DNA of 34,289 nt from Eubacteriales bacterium (GTDB lineage: Bacteria > Bacillota > Clostridia > Peptostreptococcales > Anaerovoracaceae). Under the pieces are notes generated by a model. That model was given only the letters and a program-made list of their open reading frames with translations, was not told the origin of the DNA and did not search any database. The DNA is taken from positions 1 to 34,289 of the forward strand of contig JAQUYC010000019.1 of NCBI GenBank assembly GCA_028692105.1, written 5' to 3'. How positions within the stretch are numbered: the first letter of the stretch is position 1; every line of letters begins with the position of its first letter. The position numbers were made by a program, and so were the translations under genes. Of the stretch, positions 1-8,635 are shown one piece after another.

Positions 1-51
1 GCTTTATTGTCAATTGGATTAATATAGTTTGTCGTCGGTGTATTTCCGATC

Positions 52-405
52 ATGCCATCTGTAGTAGCGACCGGAAGTATGCAGCCACTTATTTATCCGG
101 GCGATGTTATTTTACTGGAACAAATACGTTCAGAGGAGCAGGTGCGGAATCTGGAGGTAGGAGATATCATACAATTTCAACGAGAAGAAATATTGATAAC
201 ACATCGTATTATAGAAATAGAAGAAGACAAACTGAAAAACCTGACATTTCATACAAAGGGCGACAATAACTCTGCTCCGGATTCTCAAGTAGTAAAAGCT
301 AATGACATTAGAGGAATATACAGCCATGTAATCCCCAAAATTGGCTATCCAACGCTCATAATAAAGGGGCATTCACAAACCGGATTTGAAGATATAGAAT
401 TCTGA
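52..405 (+). CDS. sipW: SipW/ER-type signal peptidase I, C-terminal part after an in-frame stop
   Basis: Membrane-bound type I signal peptidase of the archaeal/ER/SipW class, which removes signal peptides outside the membrane. Counting from the ATG at 52, the nucleophile is Ser9 in the ATGSM motif, followed by PGD. His51 in THRI replaces the Lys of the bacterial class, and KGDNN...D (Asp71, Asp77) closes the catalytic core. The end, KIGYPTL...DIEF, looks like a natural terminus. No ribosome-binding site precedes the ATG. The frame continues upstream to base 1 as a hydrophobic segment (ALLSIGLI, TAG at 25-27, FVVGVFPI) that would be the usual N-terminal membrane helix. The true gene therefore probably starts outside the window and is interrupted by the TAG, or the TAG is a sequencing error for TGG. 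The next gene carries a SipW-type signal peptide, which supports the assignment. Confidence 0.75.
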   Translation: MPSVVATGSMQPLIYPGDVILLEQIRSEEQVRNLEVGDIIQFQREEILITHRIIEIEEDKLKNLTFHTKGDNNSAPDSQVVKANDIRGIYSHVIPKIGYPTLIIKGHSQTGFEDIEF

Positions 406-406
406 C

Positions 407-424
407 ATACCACTTTAGTGGTAT
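407..424. repeat. 7-bp inverted repeat after the signal peptidase gene
   Basis: ATACCAC and GTGGTAT are separated by TTTA, directly after the signal peptidase stop codon. No T-run follows, so it is not a typical intrinsic terminator. It lies in the 136-bp gap before the SipW-type secreted protein gene. That gap also holds a 10-bp palindrome, AAGTATACTT (451-460), and two TATAAT boxes (491-496 and 518-523) without a good -35 partner. An operator or mRNA-end hairpin is possible. Confidence 0.4.
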
Positions 425-541
425 ATAAAGGTAACTAAAAGCTAAAACAAAAGTATACTTCTGTACGATGTGATGCCTTCCCCCTCCTTATATAATAGAA
501 TTGGTTAATAGCCAAATTATAATCGAAAAGGAGAAATTGGA

Positions 542-1519
542 ATGAAGAGAAAAATTTTGGCTTGTGTCCTTGCATGTGCTACTCTGTTTTTAGGCATGGG
601 ATATGCTTATTGGACAGACAGTCTGCAATTGGAAACAACAGCCACAACAGGGGAATTAGAAGTTAAATTTGTTGATCTGGCATTATATGGTCAATATGCA
701 GGCCAAGATAATGAAACGGGATGGGCTGTAGTTGACGGAATCACACCAAATGGTTATACTGCAGACTGGTTCTTCCAAAGAGCTGCCGGCGGTGGTGCTA
801 ATGTAAATGTCTTAGCAGATGCAGCCGACCTGCAGGCATACAATGACAGAATCTGGGGCTATACTAAAACGAATTTTGATGCTGATTTGGTAAATCCCAT
901 ACCAATCGATGTTACGATCGATGGGTATACAGCTGGTCAGACTAATGGATCAAGCAAAATTGCGATAGCTATGAATCAAATTTACCCCGGATTTGCTCAG
1001 GTCTATCAGACTGATATCATTAACACCGGTACGATTGCCGCGAAGTTAGCAGATCTTGAATTTGATGTTACCGAGTTCGCAAATGTGGCTACCAAAGACA
1101 TGATCGGTGTTTCCATGGAAATACTGAGAGAGTATGCAAAAGATGAAGGGCATGTCCCGGTATTCCATACGGACAATTTATCTCCTGCAGATAAATTTAC
1201 TGTCGCCGGGGTTGAGTTTATCCGTCTTTCCTCGCTGGAAACTCTAATGGCCGGACCTAACGCACCCGCTCTGCTTAATGAGACAATATATGTATTGCCT
1301 GACAACAGCAGAATGGATCTCTACATCGGTATAGCAATGGATCCTGACAAGGTTGGAAATTACACCTCCGGTTCGACTGCTGCTCTCAGCGGTAAAGATG
1401 ATTCAGCTACAGAGAACCGCTCTGTAAAGTTCAACGTAGAGTTCTTGTTCGATCAGTTCAATATTGATGTTCCTGAAGGCGGAAGCAATGAACATTTAGG
1501 TGATCCGCTTCCACACTAA
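542..1519 (+). CDS. Secreted protein with SipW-dependent (TasA/camelysin-type) signal peptide
   Basis: Predicted exported protein of 325 residues. The N-terminus has a short basic start (MKRK), a hydrophobic stretch to about residue 20, and then GYAYWTDSL followed by ATTGELEVKF. This matches the SipW-cognate signal peptide pattern seen in TasA, camelysin and related clostridial proteins; cleavage is probably after Ala22. The mature part has no cysteine. It contains a conserved-looking beta-rich segment (YPGFAQVYQTDIINTGTIAA, residues about 149-168) of the kind found in TasA-like fibre proteins. It ends hydrophilic, with no sortase motif or second membrane helix. A good site (AAAAGGAG, 526-533) precedes the ATG. 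Export by the adjacent SipW-type peptidase is inferred from context. A role as matrix or surface fibre subunit is a family-based guess. Confidence 0.75.
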   Translation: MKRKILACVLACATLFLGMGYAYWTDSLQLETTATTGELEVKFVDLALYGQYAGQDNETGWAVVDGITPNGYTADWFFQRAAGGGANVNVLADAADLQAYNDRIWGYTKTNFDADLVNPIPIDVTIDGYTAGQTNGSSKIAIAMNQIYPGFAQVYQTDIINTGTIAAKLADLEFDVTEFANVATKDMIGVSMEILREYAKDEGHVPVFHTDNLSPADKFTVAGVEFIRLSSLETLMAGPNAPALLNETIYVLPDNSRMDLYIGIAMDPDKVGNYTSGSTAALSGKDDSATENRSVKFNVEFLFDQFNIDVPEGGSNEHLGDPLPH

Positions 1520-1558
1520 AATAATCAAAGTAAGTAATTGATTTTATTTATGCTTGAT

Positions 1559-1591
1559 AATATGGTGCCTTAATAATTAAGGCACCATATT
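1559..1591. repeat. 16-bp-arm hairpin between the secreted protein and the DUF5305-like gene
   Basis: AATATGGTGCCTTAAT and its exact reverse complement ATTAAGGCACCATATT are separated by one base, so the RNA would fold with a stem of roughly 14 bp. Only TTGTAT follows, not a full T-run. It sits 39 bp after the secreted protein stop and 34 bp before the next start. It could act as a partial terminator or 3'-end stabiliser, giving more fibre subunit than DUF5305-like protein from one transcript. Confidence 0.65.
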
Positions 1592-1625
1592 GTATAGTAA
1601 GATGTTACAGGGGATGAGGTAACGT

Positions 1626-2705
1626 ATGAAATTAGTCGTACATAAGAAGTCTAAGAAAGCATTGCTTTTGATTCTGAGTCTGTTGATTATCCTGTCTTGT
1701 ATTCAGCTTTCTCTTGTACTCCTTCAACCAAAGACAACTACGGCTGAAACGACAGTATACGAATCAAATTGCGAACTCCAATCAGCGTATAAGGTAATTA
1801 TATTTCCAAATGAGGTCTATGCTGATACGACTCAGAAGGAGGGCGGTGTTTACAGCAAGAAGCTGTTAAGCTACATTCAGGCGGAATTCGGTGTTGAGTA
1901 TGCAGGGAGCATGGAGGTTCCGCTGGATATTGAATACCAAATCATATCAACCGTTAACGGTTATCAGGGGAACGACAGAGAAAAGAAAATATATTGGTCA
2001 AAAGTCTTTCCTCTGACTGCTCAAAACAAAGTCAAGGAAAAAAGCGGTATCTGGAGCAAAAATGAAAAAGTCAATTTCCCATTGGCGCAGTATGATGCCT
2101 TTGCTATAAGGGCAAAAGAAATCACAGGTATGGACGTATCCAATGAGGTTATTGTATCCATGAAAGGAAAAGTGATTGCTCATACAGAGAAAGAAGACCT
2201 GGAGACACCATTCGACGTGAGTATTAAGGTCCCATTGATGGAGGATGTATTTGAAATAAGTAAACCCGGTTTAAATCCAATCAAAAATAGTATTACCGTA
2301 ACAGAAGAAATTCCGGCACCCCTTGACATAGTGCGTGTTATAACCTATAGTATCTTGCTTGCTTTCTCGATAATCGGAATTGCAGGTTTGCTTTTGTACA
2401 CAAGAGAACCTGATGAGCAGGAATTACTCAAAAAAAAGATAAATTCGATCCTGAAAAATCATGGAAGCCGCATAATAGCTCTGCAAAGCATTCCAAAAGC
2501 CAATTACAAGCAGCACTATAAGGTTCATAGTATAAAGGACTTGATCAAAATCGCCGATGAAATACAGAAACCGATTTATTATGAAATTGATAAAGATACC
2601 GTCGTCAAAAACTATGAATTTTATGTCATTGAAAATGAAACTATATATACGCTGTGTACTGATGAAACTGATTTATTAACTTCTACCGCTCCAAAAACGC
2701 CATAA
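1626..2705 (+). CDS. DUF5305-like membrane protein of the SipW locus
   Basis: Predicted bitopic membrane protein of 359 residues. A first hydrophobic segment spans about residues 11-33 and a second about 238-259. Between them lies an extracytoplasmic domain with YKVIIFPNEVY, repeated EY-rich strands and WSKVFPLT. This resembles the DUF5305 family, which is commonly encoded next to SipW-type signal peptidases in Firmicutes and archaea. About 100 charged residues follow the second helix and would be cytoplasmic. A GAGGT site lies 6 bp before the ATG. The function of the family is not known to me; a helper in export or anchoring of the fibre-like protein is inferred only from gene order. The gene ends 23 bp inside the convergent pepD-like gene. 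Confidence 0.65.
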   Translation: MKLVVHKKSKKALLLILSLLIILSCIQLSLVLLQPKTTTAETTVYESNCELQSAYKVIIFPNEVYADTTQKEGGVYSKKLLSYIQAEFGVEYAGSMEVPLDIEYQIISTVNGYQGNDREKKIYWSKVFPLTAQNKVKEKSGIWSKNEKVNFPLAQYDAFAIRAKEITGMDVSNEVIVSMKGKVIAHTEKEDLETPFDVSIKVPLMEDVFEISKPGLNPIKNSITVTEEIPAPLDIVRVITYSILLAFSIIGIAGLLLYTREPDEQELLKKKINSILKNHGSRIIALQSIPKANYKQHYKVHSIKDLIKIADEIQKPIYYEIDKDTVVKNYEFYVIENETIYTLCTDETDLLTSTAPKTP

Positions 2706-4203
2706 GTATGTTTGTAGGTTTTGTTACCGAATCAAGGATCAACGTTTCCTTCGGATTATTTGAATTTATAATCCTTGTGCCGATGGAAACGATTTGAAGC
2801 CTTGGGTTTTTCTCTAAAAACAATCCACATTCATGCTTACCTTGTTCAATATCAATTTTTATCTTATCACCGTATTTTTCATTATAGATTTCAGAAATAC
2901 TGCCGTAAAGCATGCTGCTCTCATCAACAGGCCATCTTGGAATGCCTTCCATATATTCATAGCTAAAGCCGCTCATACTGCTGATCGCTTCATGTGCCGA
3001 GGTTACTTTATATAAACCGACATCTGAGGTGCCAAAAGCCGAAACCTGACAGAGAAAATCACCGGTTGAAGTTGAGACCATTCCAAGATTTGAAGCACTT
3101 TCCACTATACCATCGTAAGATTCGGACATCGATTGAATACCATTTATGATTCCGTAAATAAAACTTATGATGCAGCCATTATCATCAAACGATACAACTT
3201 TATCGGGCATGTCCGTTTCAAGATAATCGAAAATGACGTTTGTTTCGACACTTCCATATGCGCTGCGGAAGGAATCTCTTGCATTATTGATAACAGCTCG
3301 CATTTTATTGACATCAGATTTATTTATTATGATTAATGCATCTGCAGCCATAGGAATCGTATCGCCGGAAATCCCCCCGTTAAATGAAGCAAGTTCAAAC
3401 AATATACCTTTCCCTTGTGCATTTGCAAGTATTTCACCGATGATTTTTATAGCATTGGCTCCGCCATTTATTAAATCTTTTGATGCGTCACCTCCCTCAA
3501 GGCCGCGAATGGAAATGAGATATGGGATTTCATTTTTAGGCGCCGTCCATTCAATATCGTGCATCATATTATAGGAGGCAGTGCCTCCGCTTCCCATACC
3601 GATTGTTTTTTCATTAGTCCATGCCATATTGATCAGATAATTACCTTCAAGATGTTTTTCTTTCAACTTTTCAGCTCCGCTCATTCCGTTTTCTCCATCA
3701 GTCGTAAATATAGCACGGACCGGGCCATGGTTATTAACATTCTTTAACACATAAAGAATCACAGCCATACCGATACCACTATCTGCACCTATGCTTGTAC
3801 CCTCACCGGTCAGTGCTTCCTCAGTTTGTACGATTTTCACGGGATCGTTGACAGGGTCAAATACGGTTTCATCTGAAATGGCAATAGCTGTGTCCATATT
3901 GCATTGAAGTATAGTGACAGGCATCTTTTCGTATCCTGATGCTGCAGGTTTATTTATAATTACATTGTTTGCGCTATCTCTTATAACTTCAAAACCATTT
4001 TGTTTCGCCCAGGATCGCAAATAAGTGCTGATTTCTTTTTCATGGCCGGATTCCCGCGGGATTTGAGATATCATTTGGAATTCCTCTATTATGGCAGCTT
4101 GTACAGCGCTGTCGTCCGGTTTTAATTCTTTAGTCCCGATACAGCCTGTAAATATGGTAATACATATACTCAATATCAGTATAAGTGAGATTTTTTGTTT
4201 CAT
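2683..4203 (-). CDS. PepD-like (M20 family) lipoprotein, probably catalytically inactive
   Basis: A homologue of aminoacyl-histidine dipeptidase PepD along its whole length (506 residues), but with a lipoprotein signal: a hydrophobic segment then FTGC, so Cys21 would be lipidated. PepD itself is cytoplasmic. Against E. coli PepD, motif by motif: HxD is Asn102-Met-Asp104; the GAD aspartate is kept (Asp141); the catalytic Glu pair is Gly170-Glu171; the INTD aspartate is Ala194; GGHSG is GGDAS; HAGLECG is QGKHECG. Most metal ligands and the general base are thus lost while the fold signature (GTSIGADSGIGMA, ECGLF, VSIG) remains. The start is set by GGAGGA just upstream of the ATG at 4203; a longer reading would bury the signal peptide. 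A binding or scaffold role outside the membrane is my inference. Confidence 0.8.
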   Translation of the reverse strand: MKQKISLILILSICITIFTGCIGTKELKPDDSAVQAAIIEEFQMISQIPRESGHEKEISTYLRSWAKQNGFEVIRDSANNVIINKPAASGYEKMPVTILQCNMDTAIAISDETVFDPVNDPVKIVQTEEALTGEGTSIGADSGIGMAVILYVLKNVNNHGPVRAIFTTDGENGMSGAEKLKEKHLEGNYLINMAWTNEKTIGMGSGGTASYNMMHDIEWTAPKNEIPYLISIRGLEGGDASKDLINGGANAIKIIGEILANAQGKGILFELASFNGGISGDTIPMAADALIIINKSDVNKMRAVINNARDSFRSAYGSVETNVIFDYLETDMPDKVVSFDDNGCIISFIYGIINGIQSMSESYDGIVESASNLGMVSTSTGDFLCQVSAFGTSDVGLYKVTSAHEAISSMSGFSYEYMEGIPRWPVDESSMLYGSISEIYNEKYGDKIKIDIEQGKHECGLFLEKNPRLQIVSIGTRIINSNNPKETLILDSVTKPTNILMAFLER

Positions 4204-4220
4204 ATGGGTTCCTCCGCATC

Positions 4221-4249
4221 TTGCTTTAATAAACATAATATCATATAAT
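4221..4249 (+). promoter_or_regulatory. Probable sigma-A promoter of the glycogen operon
   Basis: TTGCTT (4221-4226) and TATAAT (4244-4249) are separated by exactly 17 bp, about 60 bp before the glgB start. A second TATAAT follows at 4255-4260. The region lies between the divergent pepD-like gene and glgB and is very AT-rich. Confidence 0.6.
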
Positions 4250-4309
4250 CATAATATAATACAAATAGCATAATTCACTCAAAGAATAAAAAAACAGGAG
4301 AACATACTT

Positions 4310-6184
4310 ATGGATAAAAGTCTGGAATTGCCTGTTTATCTTTTCCATCAAGGAACATCTGCCAAGGCCTATGAGTTGATGGGCGCTCATCATGCAATAC
4401 AAAACGGAACGGATGGATTTATTTTCCGTGTCTGGGCTCCTAATGCAAAAAGCATTGCGGTCACAGGTGATTTCAACAATTGGGACAATACTGAATTTAC
4501 AATGGAAAAAATCACATCTCAAGGCATTTGGCAAATCTTTATACCCCACATCAAAGAATATACTTCCTATAAATATTGTATTGAAGATTCACATGGGAAT
4601 AAGATCATGAAAGCAGATCCCTATGGTTTTCATATGGAAACAAGACCGCAAACCGCTTCGAAGACTTTTAATATCGAACGGTATGACTGGAAGGACCTAA
4701 AATGGCGTAACAGGCAGCAAACAAGGGAATCCCGGTCTGCACCGATGAACATCTATGAGGTTCACTTAGGTTCCTGGCGTAAATATCAAGATGGCAATTA
4801 TTTTGATTATTACAAATTGGCAGATGAGCTTATACCATATGTCATAGACATGGGGTATACTCATCTGGAATTAATGCCTGTTTCCGAATATCCCTTTGAC
4901 GGTTCATGGGGCTACCAAGTGACGGGCTATTACGCTCCCACCTCAAGATACGGTTCACCGGAAGGATTTATGTACTTTGTTGATGCTTGTCACCTGGCGG
5001 GTATATATGTGATTCTTGACTGGGTACCCGGGCACTTTCCAAAAGACAGCAACGGGCTGTATAGATTTGACGGAAGCAGCTGCTATGAATACGATGACCC
5101 CCTGAAGAGCGAACACGAAGAATGGGGAACGATGATCTTTGACTGGGGCAGAAATGAAGTCAGAAGCTTTCTCATTTCCAACGCCATGTTCTGGATGGAT
5201 AAGTACCATATCGACGGTATCAGAGTAGATGCGGTGGCTTCTATGTTATATCTGGATTACGGAAGGCAGGAGGGAAAATGGAGGCAGAATGTCAATGGGG
5301 GAAGGGAGAACCTTGAAGCAGTTTCGTTTATTCGGGACCTGAACAAGATAATATTTGAATTTTATCCAAATGCTCTTATGATAGCAGAAGAATCCACTGC
5401 ATGGCCGATGGTAACCATGCCTGTTCATTTAGGAGGTTTGGGCTTTAATTTTAAATGGAACATGGGCTGGATGAACGATACACTGCAATATATAAGAACA
5501 GATCCTTTTTTTCGCAAAGGTGTTCATAACAATCTGACATTTCCTCTTACTTACTTTTCATCTGAAAACTTTATTCTCCCGCTTTCTCATGATGAGGTTG
5601 TTCATGGAAAAGGCTCGCTGTTGAATAAAATGCCGGGCGATTATGAATCCAAATTTGCAAACCTAAGAACATATCTGGCATATATGATTGCGCATCCCGG
5701 AAAAAAACTGCTCTTTATGGGAGGAGAACTGGCTCAGTTATCTGAGTGGGATTTTAATAAGGAATTGGACTGGGGTCTTCTTGCCTTTGACATGCATAAG
5801 AAATTCCATGATTTTATAAAAGAACTCAATCTTTTTTATATAGCATCATCTGAACTATGGGAACTGGATAACGATTGGGATGGATTTCAGTGGATCTGTC
5901 CTGATAATTCCGATTGTAATGTCGTCATTTTTCGCAGAATCAATAAAAATGGTGATGAATTAATCATCGCCTGTAATTTTTCTCCCGTTTACAGGGAAAA
6001 GTATCAAATCGGCGTTCCAAAACAAGGTGTTTATCAAACTGTTTTTCACTCAGGCCTGACGAAATACGGCGGCACCTGTAATGACTCTGAAAGCCAAATC
6101 AAGGCAGATCCTATCAGGCATGATGGATATGACTATTCCATAAAAACAGATCTGCCCGGTCTATGTACAATTTTTTGGAGGTGA
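4310..6184 (+). CDS. glgB: 1,4-alpha-glucan branching enzyme
   Basis: Cuts alpha-1,4 chains and re-attaches them through alpha-1,6 links, making branched glycogen in the cytoplasm. It has 624 residues, the size of the shorter bacterial forms. Residues about 37-130 form the CBM48 module ([20 protein letters not shown]). The GH13 barrel follows, with nucleophile Asp307 in [17 protein letters not shown], the acid/base Glu in AEEST (about 360) and Asp428 in [12 protein letters not shown]. The motif [18 protein letters not shown] is typical of GlgB. The ATG follows an AGGAG site. It is the first gene of the operon, and the glgC start lies 6 bp after its stop, so translation is probably linked. Confidence 0.97.
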   Translation: MDKSLELPVYLFHQGTSAKAYELMGAHHAIQNGTDGFIFRVWAPNAKSIAVTGDFNNWDNTEFTMEKITSQGIWQIFIPHIKEYTSYKYCIEDSHGNKIMKADPYGFHMETRPQTASKTFNIERYDWKDLKWRNRQQTRESRSAPMNIYEVHLGSWRKYQDGNYFDYYKLADELIPYVIDMGYTHLELMPVSEYPFDGSWGYQVTGYYAPTSRYGSPEGFMYFVDACHLAGIYVILDWVPGHFPKDSNGLYRFDGSSCYEYDDPLKSEHEEWGTMIFDWGRNEVRSFLISNAMFWMDKYHIDGIRVDAVASMLYLDYGRQEGKWRQNVNGGRENLEAVSFIRDLNKIIFEFYPNALMIAEESTAWPMVTMPVHLGGLGFNFKWNMGWMNDTLQYIRTDPFFRKGVHNNLTFPLTYFSSENFILPLSHDEVVHGKGSLLNKMPGDYESKFANLRTYLAYMIAHPGKKLLFMGGELAQLSEWDFNKELDWGLLAFDMHKKFHDFIKELNLFYIASSELWELDNDWDGFQWICPDNSDCNVVIFRRINKNGDELIIACNFSPVYREKYQIGVPKQGVYQTVFHSGLTKYGGTCNDSESQIKADPIRHDGYDYSIKTDLPGLCTIFWR

Positions 6185-6189
6185 TTGAA

Positions 6190-7416
6190 ATGTCTCGTGA
6201 AAAGAAAAAAGAAATGATAGCCATGCTTTTGGCTGGTGGACAGGGGAGCCGGCTTGGAATTCTTACAAAACATGTAGCAAAGCCTGCGATTCCATTTGGC
6301 GGTAAATACCGTATCATCGATTTTACGCTGTCTAACTGCGTCAATTCCGGTATCGATACAGTCGGCGTACTTACGCAGTATCGGCCTTTAGAACTGAACT
6401 CCTATATTGGCAACGGACAGCCATGGGATCTGGATAGGCTATTCGGCGGTATCAGTATCTTGCCTCCGTATACAAAATCAAAAGAAGGGGAATGGTATAA
6501 GGGAACAGCGAACGCAATTTATCAGAATATCGAATATATTGAAATGAGCAATCCGACCTATGTTCTGGTTCTCTCTGGAGATCACATTTATAAGATGAAT
6601 TATAAAATGATGCTGGAATATCACATTGAAACAGAGGCTGCCTGTACTATCGCGGTATTGAATGTACCTCCTGAAGAAACATACCGATTCGGTATGATCA
6701 ATACAGATGAAAATCTAAAAATCTACGAGTTCGAAGAAAAACCACTTCATGCGAAAAGTACAATGGCATCAATGGGGGTATACATTTTTACTTGGGAGAA
6801 ACTAAAAAGCTACTTGATCGCGGATGAAGCCAACAAAAAATCAGAAAATGATTTTGGCAAGAATATTATGCCGATGATGCTCGAAGCAGGGGAAAACCTC
6901 TACGCATATGAATATAAGGGATATTGGAAAGATGTTGGAACAGTTGAATCCTTATGGGAATCCAATATGGACCTGTTGGATCCCGATGTCCCAATCGAGC
7001 TGAACGATCCGCCCTGGAGGATATATTCCAGAAACGAGACTCTTCCTTCGCAGTACATAGGAAACAATGCCAAACTGAATAATGTAATGGTCTCTGATGG
7101 ATGCAGCATAAACGGCGAACTTGAAAAAAGCATTATATTTCCCGATGTAAAGATAAAAGAAGGTGCTGTAATAAAGAACTCGATCGTAATGCAGGGGGCA
7201 ACTGTGGGAAATAACACTGCTCTAAATTATGCTATTATCGCATCGGATACTGTTATAGGAGATAATGTTTGTATCGGAGCAGGAGCCGCCATGGGGCCTG
7301 ATGGGCATCACCCTGAAATCACTGTAATAGGACCTTACATTACCATTGATGACGGGGTGGTAATACCGGCAGGAGCCATGATCGAGGAAAGCATCATAAA
7401 AAAGGAGGGTGAATGA
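6190..7416 (+). CDS. glgC: Glucose-1-phosphate adenylyltransferase, catalytic subunit
   Basis: Makes ADP-glucose from ATP and glucose-1-phosphate, the committed step of bacterial glycogen synthesis. It has 408 residues starting MSREKKKEM. The nucleotide-binding loop is AGGQGSRL (about 15-22), followed by [25 protein letters not shown] carries the catalytic aspartate, FEEKP the glucose-1-phosphate site, and [14 protein letters not shown] follows. The C-terminal third shows hexapeptide left-handed beta-helix repeats ([15 protein letters not shown]...[10 protein letters not shown]). The ATG at 6190 is chosen because GGAGGTGA overlaps the glgB stop just before it; a start at 6163 would lie inside glgB without a site. 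It is paired with glgD immediately downstream. Confidence 0.97.
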   Translation: MSREKKKEMIAMLLAGGQGSRLGILTKHVAKPAIPFGGKYRIIDFTLSNCVNSGIDTVGVLTQYRPLELNSYIGNGQPWDLDRLFGGISILPPYTKSKEGEWYKGTANAIYQNIEYIEMSNPTYVLVLSGDHIYKMNYKMMLEYHIETEAACTIAVLNVPPEETYRFGMINTDENLKIYEFEEKPLHAKSTMASMGVYIFTWEKLKSYLIADEANKKSENDFGKNIMPMMLEAGENLYAYEYKGYWKDVGTVESLWESNMDLLDPDVPIELNDPPWRIYSRNETLPSQYIGNNAKLNNVMVSDGCSINGELEKSIIFPDVKIKEGAVIKNSIVMQGATVGNNTALNYAIIASDTVIGDNVCIGAGAAMGPDGHHPEITVIGPYITIDDGVVIPAGAMIEESIIKKEGE

Positions 7417-7417
7417 T

Positions 7418-8542
7418 ATGAACGCATTAGGTATTATTTTTTCATATTCAGAGTATGAAAATCTAAGAGAACTGACGAAAATTCGTACACTTGCATCAAT
7501 ACCCTTCGCAGGAAAATACAGAATTATTGATTTTATACTTTCAAATTATGTAAACTCAGGAATCCATGATATTTCGATTATAACAAAAATCAATTATCAT
7601 TCACTTGTTGATCATTTAGGTGCAGGAAAGGAATGGGATCTCACCAGGAAAATCGGAGGATTGAGAATCCTGTCACCATTCTCGACTCCGGGCTCATTAG
7701 ATAATACAGGCAATTATAAGGGGACCATCGATGCATTATATAAAAGCATGCATTCCATAAAACGATCCATGGCCGAATATGTGATAATTGCAGGGAGCAA
7801 CTTTATTTGCAGTATCGATTATGAAGAAGTACTTAAAAGCCATATTGAGAGAAATGCCGATATTACTTTGATTTATACATATCCGAGAGAAGGGGAAATT
7901 CTCCCTCATGGCGCGGCAATGATACGAATGGATGAATCTGAGAGAGTATATGAACTTAATTACAATAAAATGGATAGCATCTCTCAGGATATGCCGGTCT
8001 GTATGAGCATGTTTGTTTTAAGGAAATCATTATTAGAATCATTGGTAGCCGATTCTATTGCCTTTGGGCGTTACGATTTTTATCGGGATATTATTCAAAG
8101 ATTATGCGGTAATCTGAATATTTTAGGGTATGAGCACAAAAATATCTATTTTGAAGTCAGCAATGTAACCGATTATATGAAAGAAAATATGAAACTGCTT
8201 GATGAACAGACAAGTAAAAAGGTCTTCGAAAAACCGGTATATACGAAAATAAAAGACAGCGTTCCGGCTTATTATTGTGCAGGAAGTCAGGTCTCCAATT
8301 CTATTATATCTGATGGCTGCAAAATAGAAGGAACGGTAATTAACTCGGTTTTGTCGAGGGGGGTCATTGTAGGCAAGGGTTCGGTTGTTAAAAATAGTAT
8401 TATTATGCAGGATACAGAGATACTGAATAACGTTACCCTGAACAACGTAATTCTTGATAAGGAAGTAATCGTACGCGAAAACCGTCAGCTTGTAGGTCAC
8501 GAAACCTATCCGGTAGTGATTGAAAAGAAAAGCATAATCTGA
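7418..8542 (+). CDS. glgD: GlgD, non-catalytic-type partner of ADP-glucose pyrophosphorylase
   Basis: A GlgC paralogue of 374 residues that in Firmicutes combines with GlgC to form the active or more active heteromer. It keeps [21 protein letters not shown] and the C-terminal hexapeptide repeats (SNSIISDGCKIEGTVINSVL). The nucleotide loop GGxGxRL is replaced by FSYSEYENL. The SGDH motif reads AGSN, so the catalytic aspartate is missing. These losses are normal for GlgD and not a sign of decay. AAAGGAGGGTGA spans the glgC end and points to the ATG at 7418, one base past the glgC stop, rather than the GTG at 7409. Confidence 0.93.
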   Translation: MNALGIIFSYSEYENLRELTKIRTLASIPFAGKYRIIDFILSNYVNSGIHDISIITKINYHSLVDHLGAGKEWDLTRKIGGLRILSPFSTPGSLDNTGNYKGTIDALYKSMHSIKRSMAEYVIIAGSNFICSIDYEEVLKSHIERNADITLIYTYPREGEILPHGAAMIRMDESERVYELNYNKMDSISQDMPVCMSMFVLRKSLLESLVADSIAFGRYDFYRDIIQRLCGNLNILGYEHKNIYFEVSNVTDYMKENMKLLDEQTSKKVFEKPVYTKIKDSVPAYYCAGSQVSNSIISDGCKIEGTVINSVLSRGVIVGKGSVVKNSIIMQDTEILNNVTLNNVILDKEVIVRENRQLVGHETYPVVIEKKSII

Positions 8543-8591
8543 TAAGCTTTACATATTTTTAATAACACTTTTCTGAATCGGTGTGAAATGT

Positions 8592-8597
8592 TATAAT
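8592..8597 (+). promoter_or_regulatory. Possible -10 box before glgA
   Basis: TATAAT lies in the 93-bp gap between glgD and glgA, the widest gap inside the glycogen operon. The best -35 candidate (TTCTGA, 8571-8576) has a short 15-bp spacer, so an internal promoter is only a possibility. Confidence 0.25.
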
Positions 8598-8635
8598 TTT
8601 GCATTAAATATTTAACTGGCAGGTGAAAATAACTA

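Noticed and set aside
25-27. TAG as a pyrrolysine codon
   Set aside because: TAG terminates several intact genes in the window, signal peptidases are not known to carry pyrrolysine, and the position is in a membrane helix.
3233-3574. 113-codon plus-strand open frame inside the pepD-like gene
   Set aside because: It is antisense to a long frame with clear PepD homology, and its sequence shows no family features.
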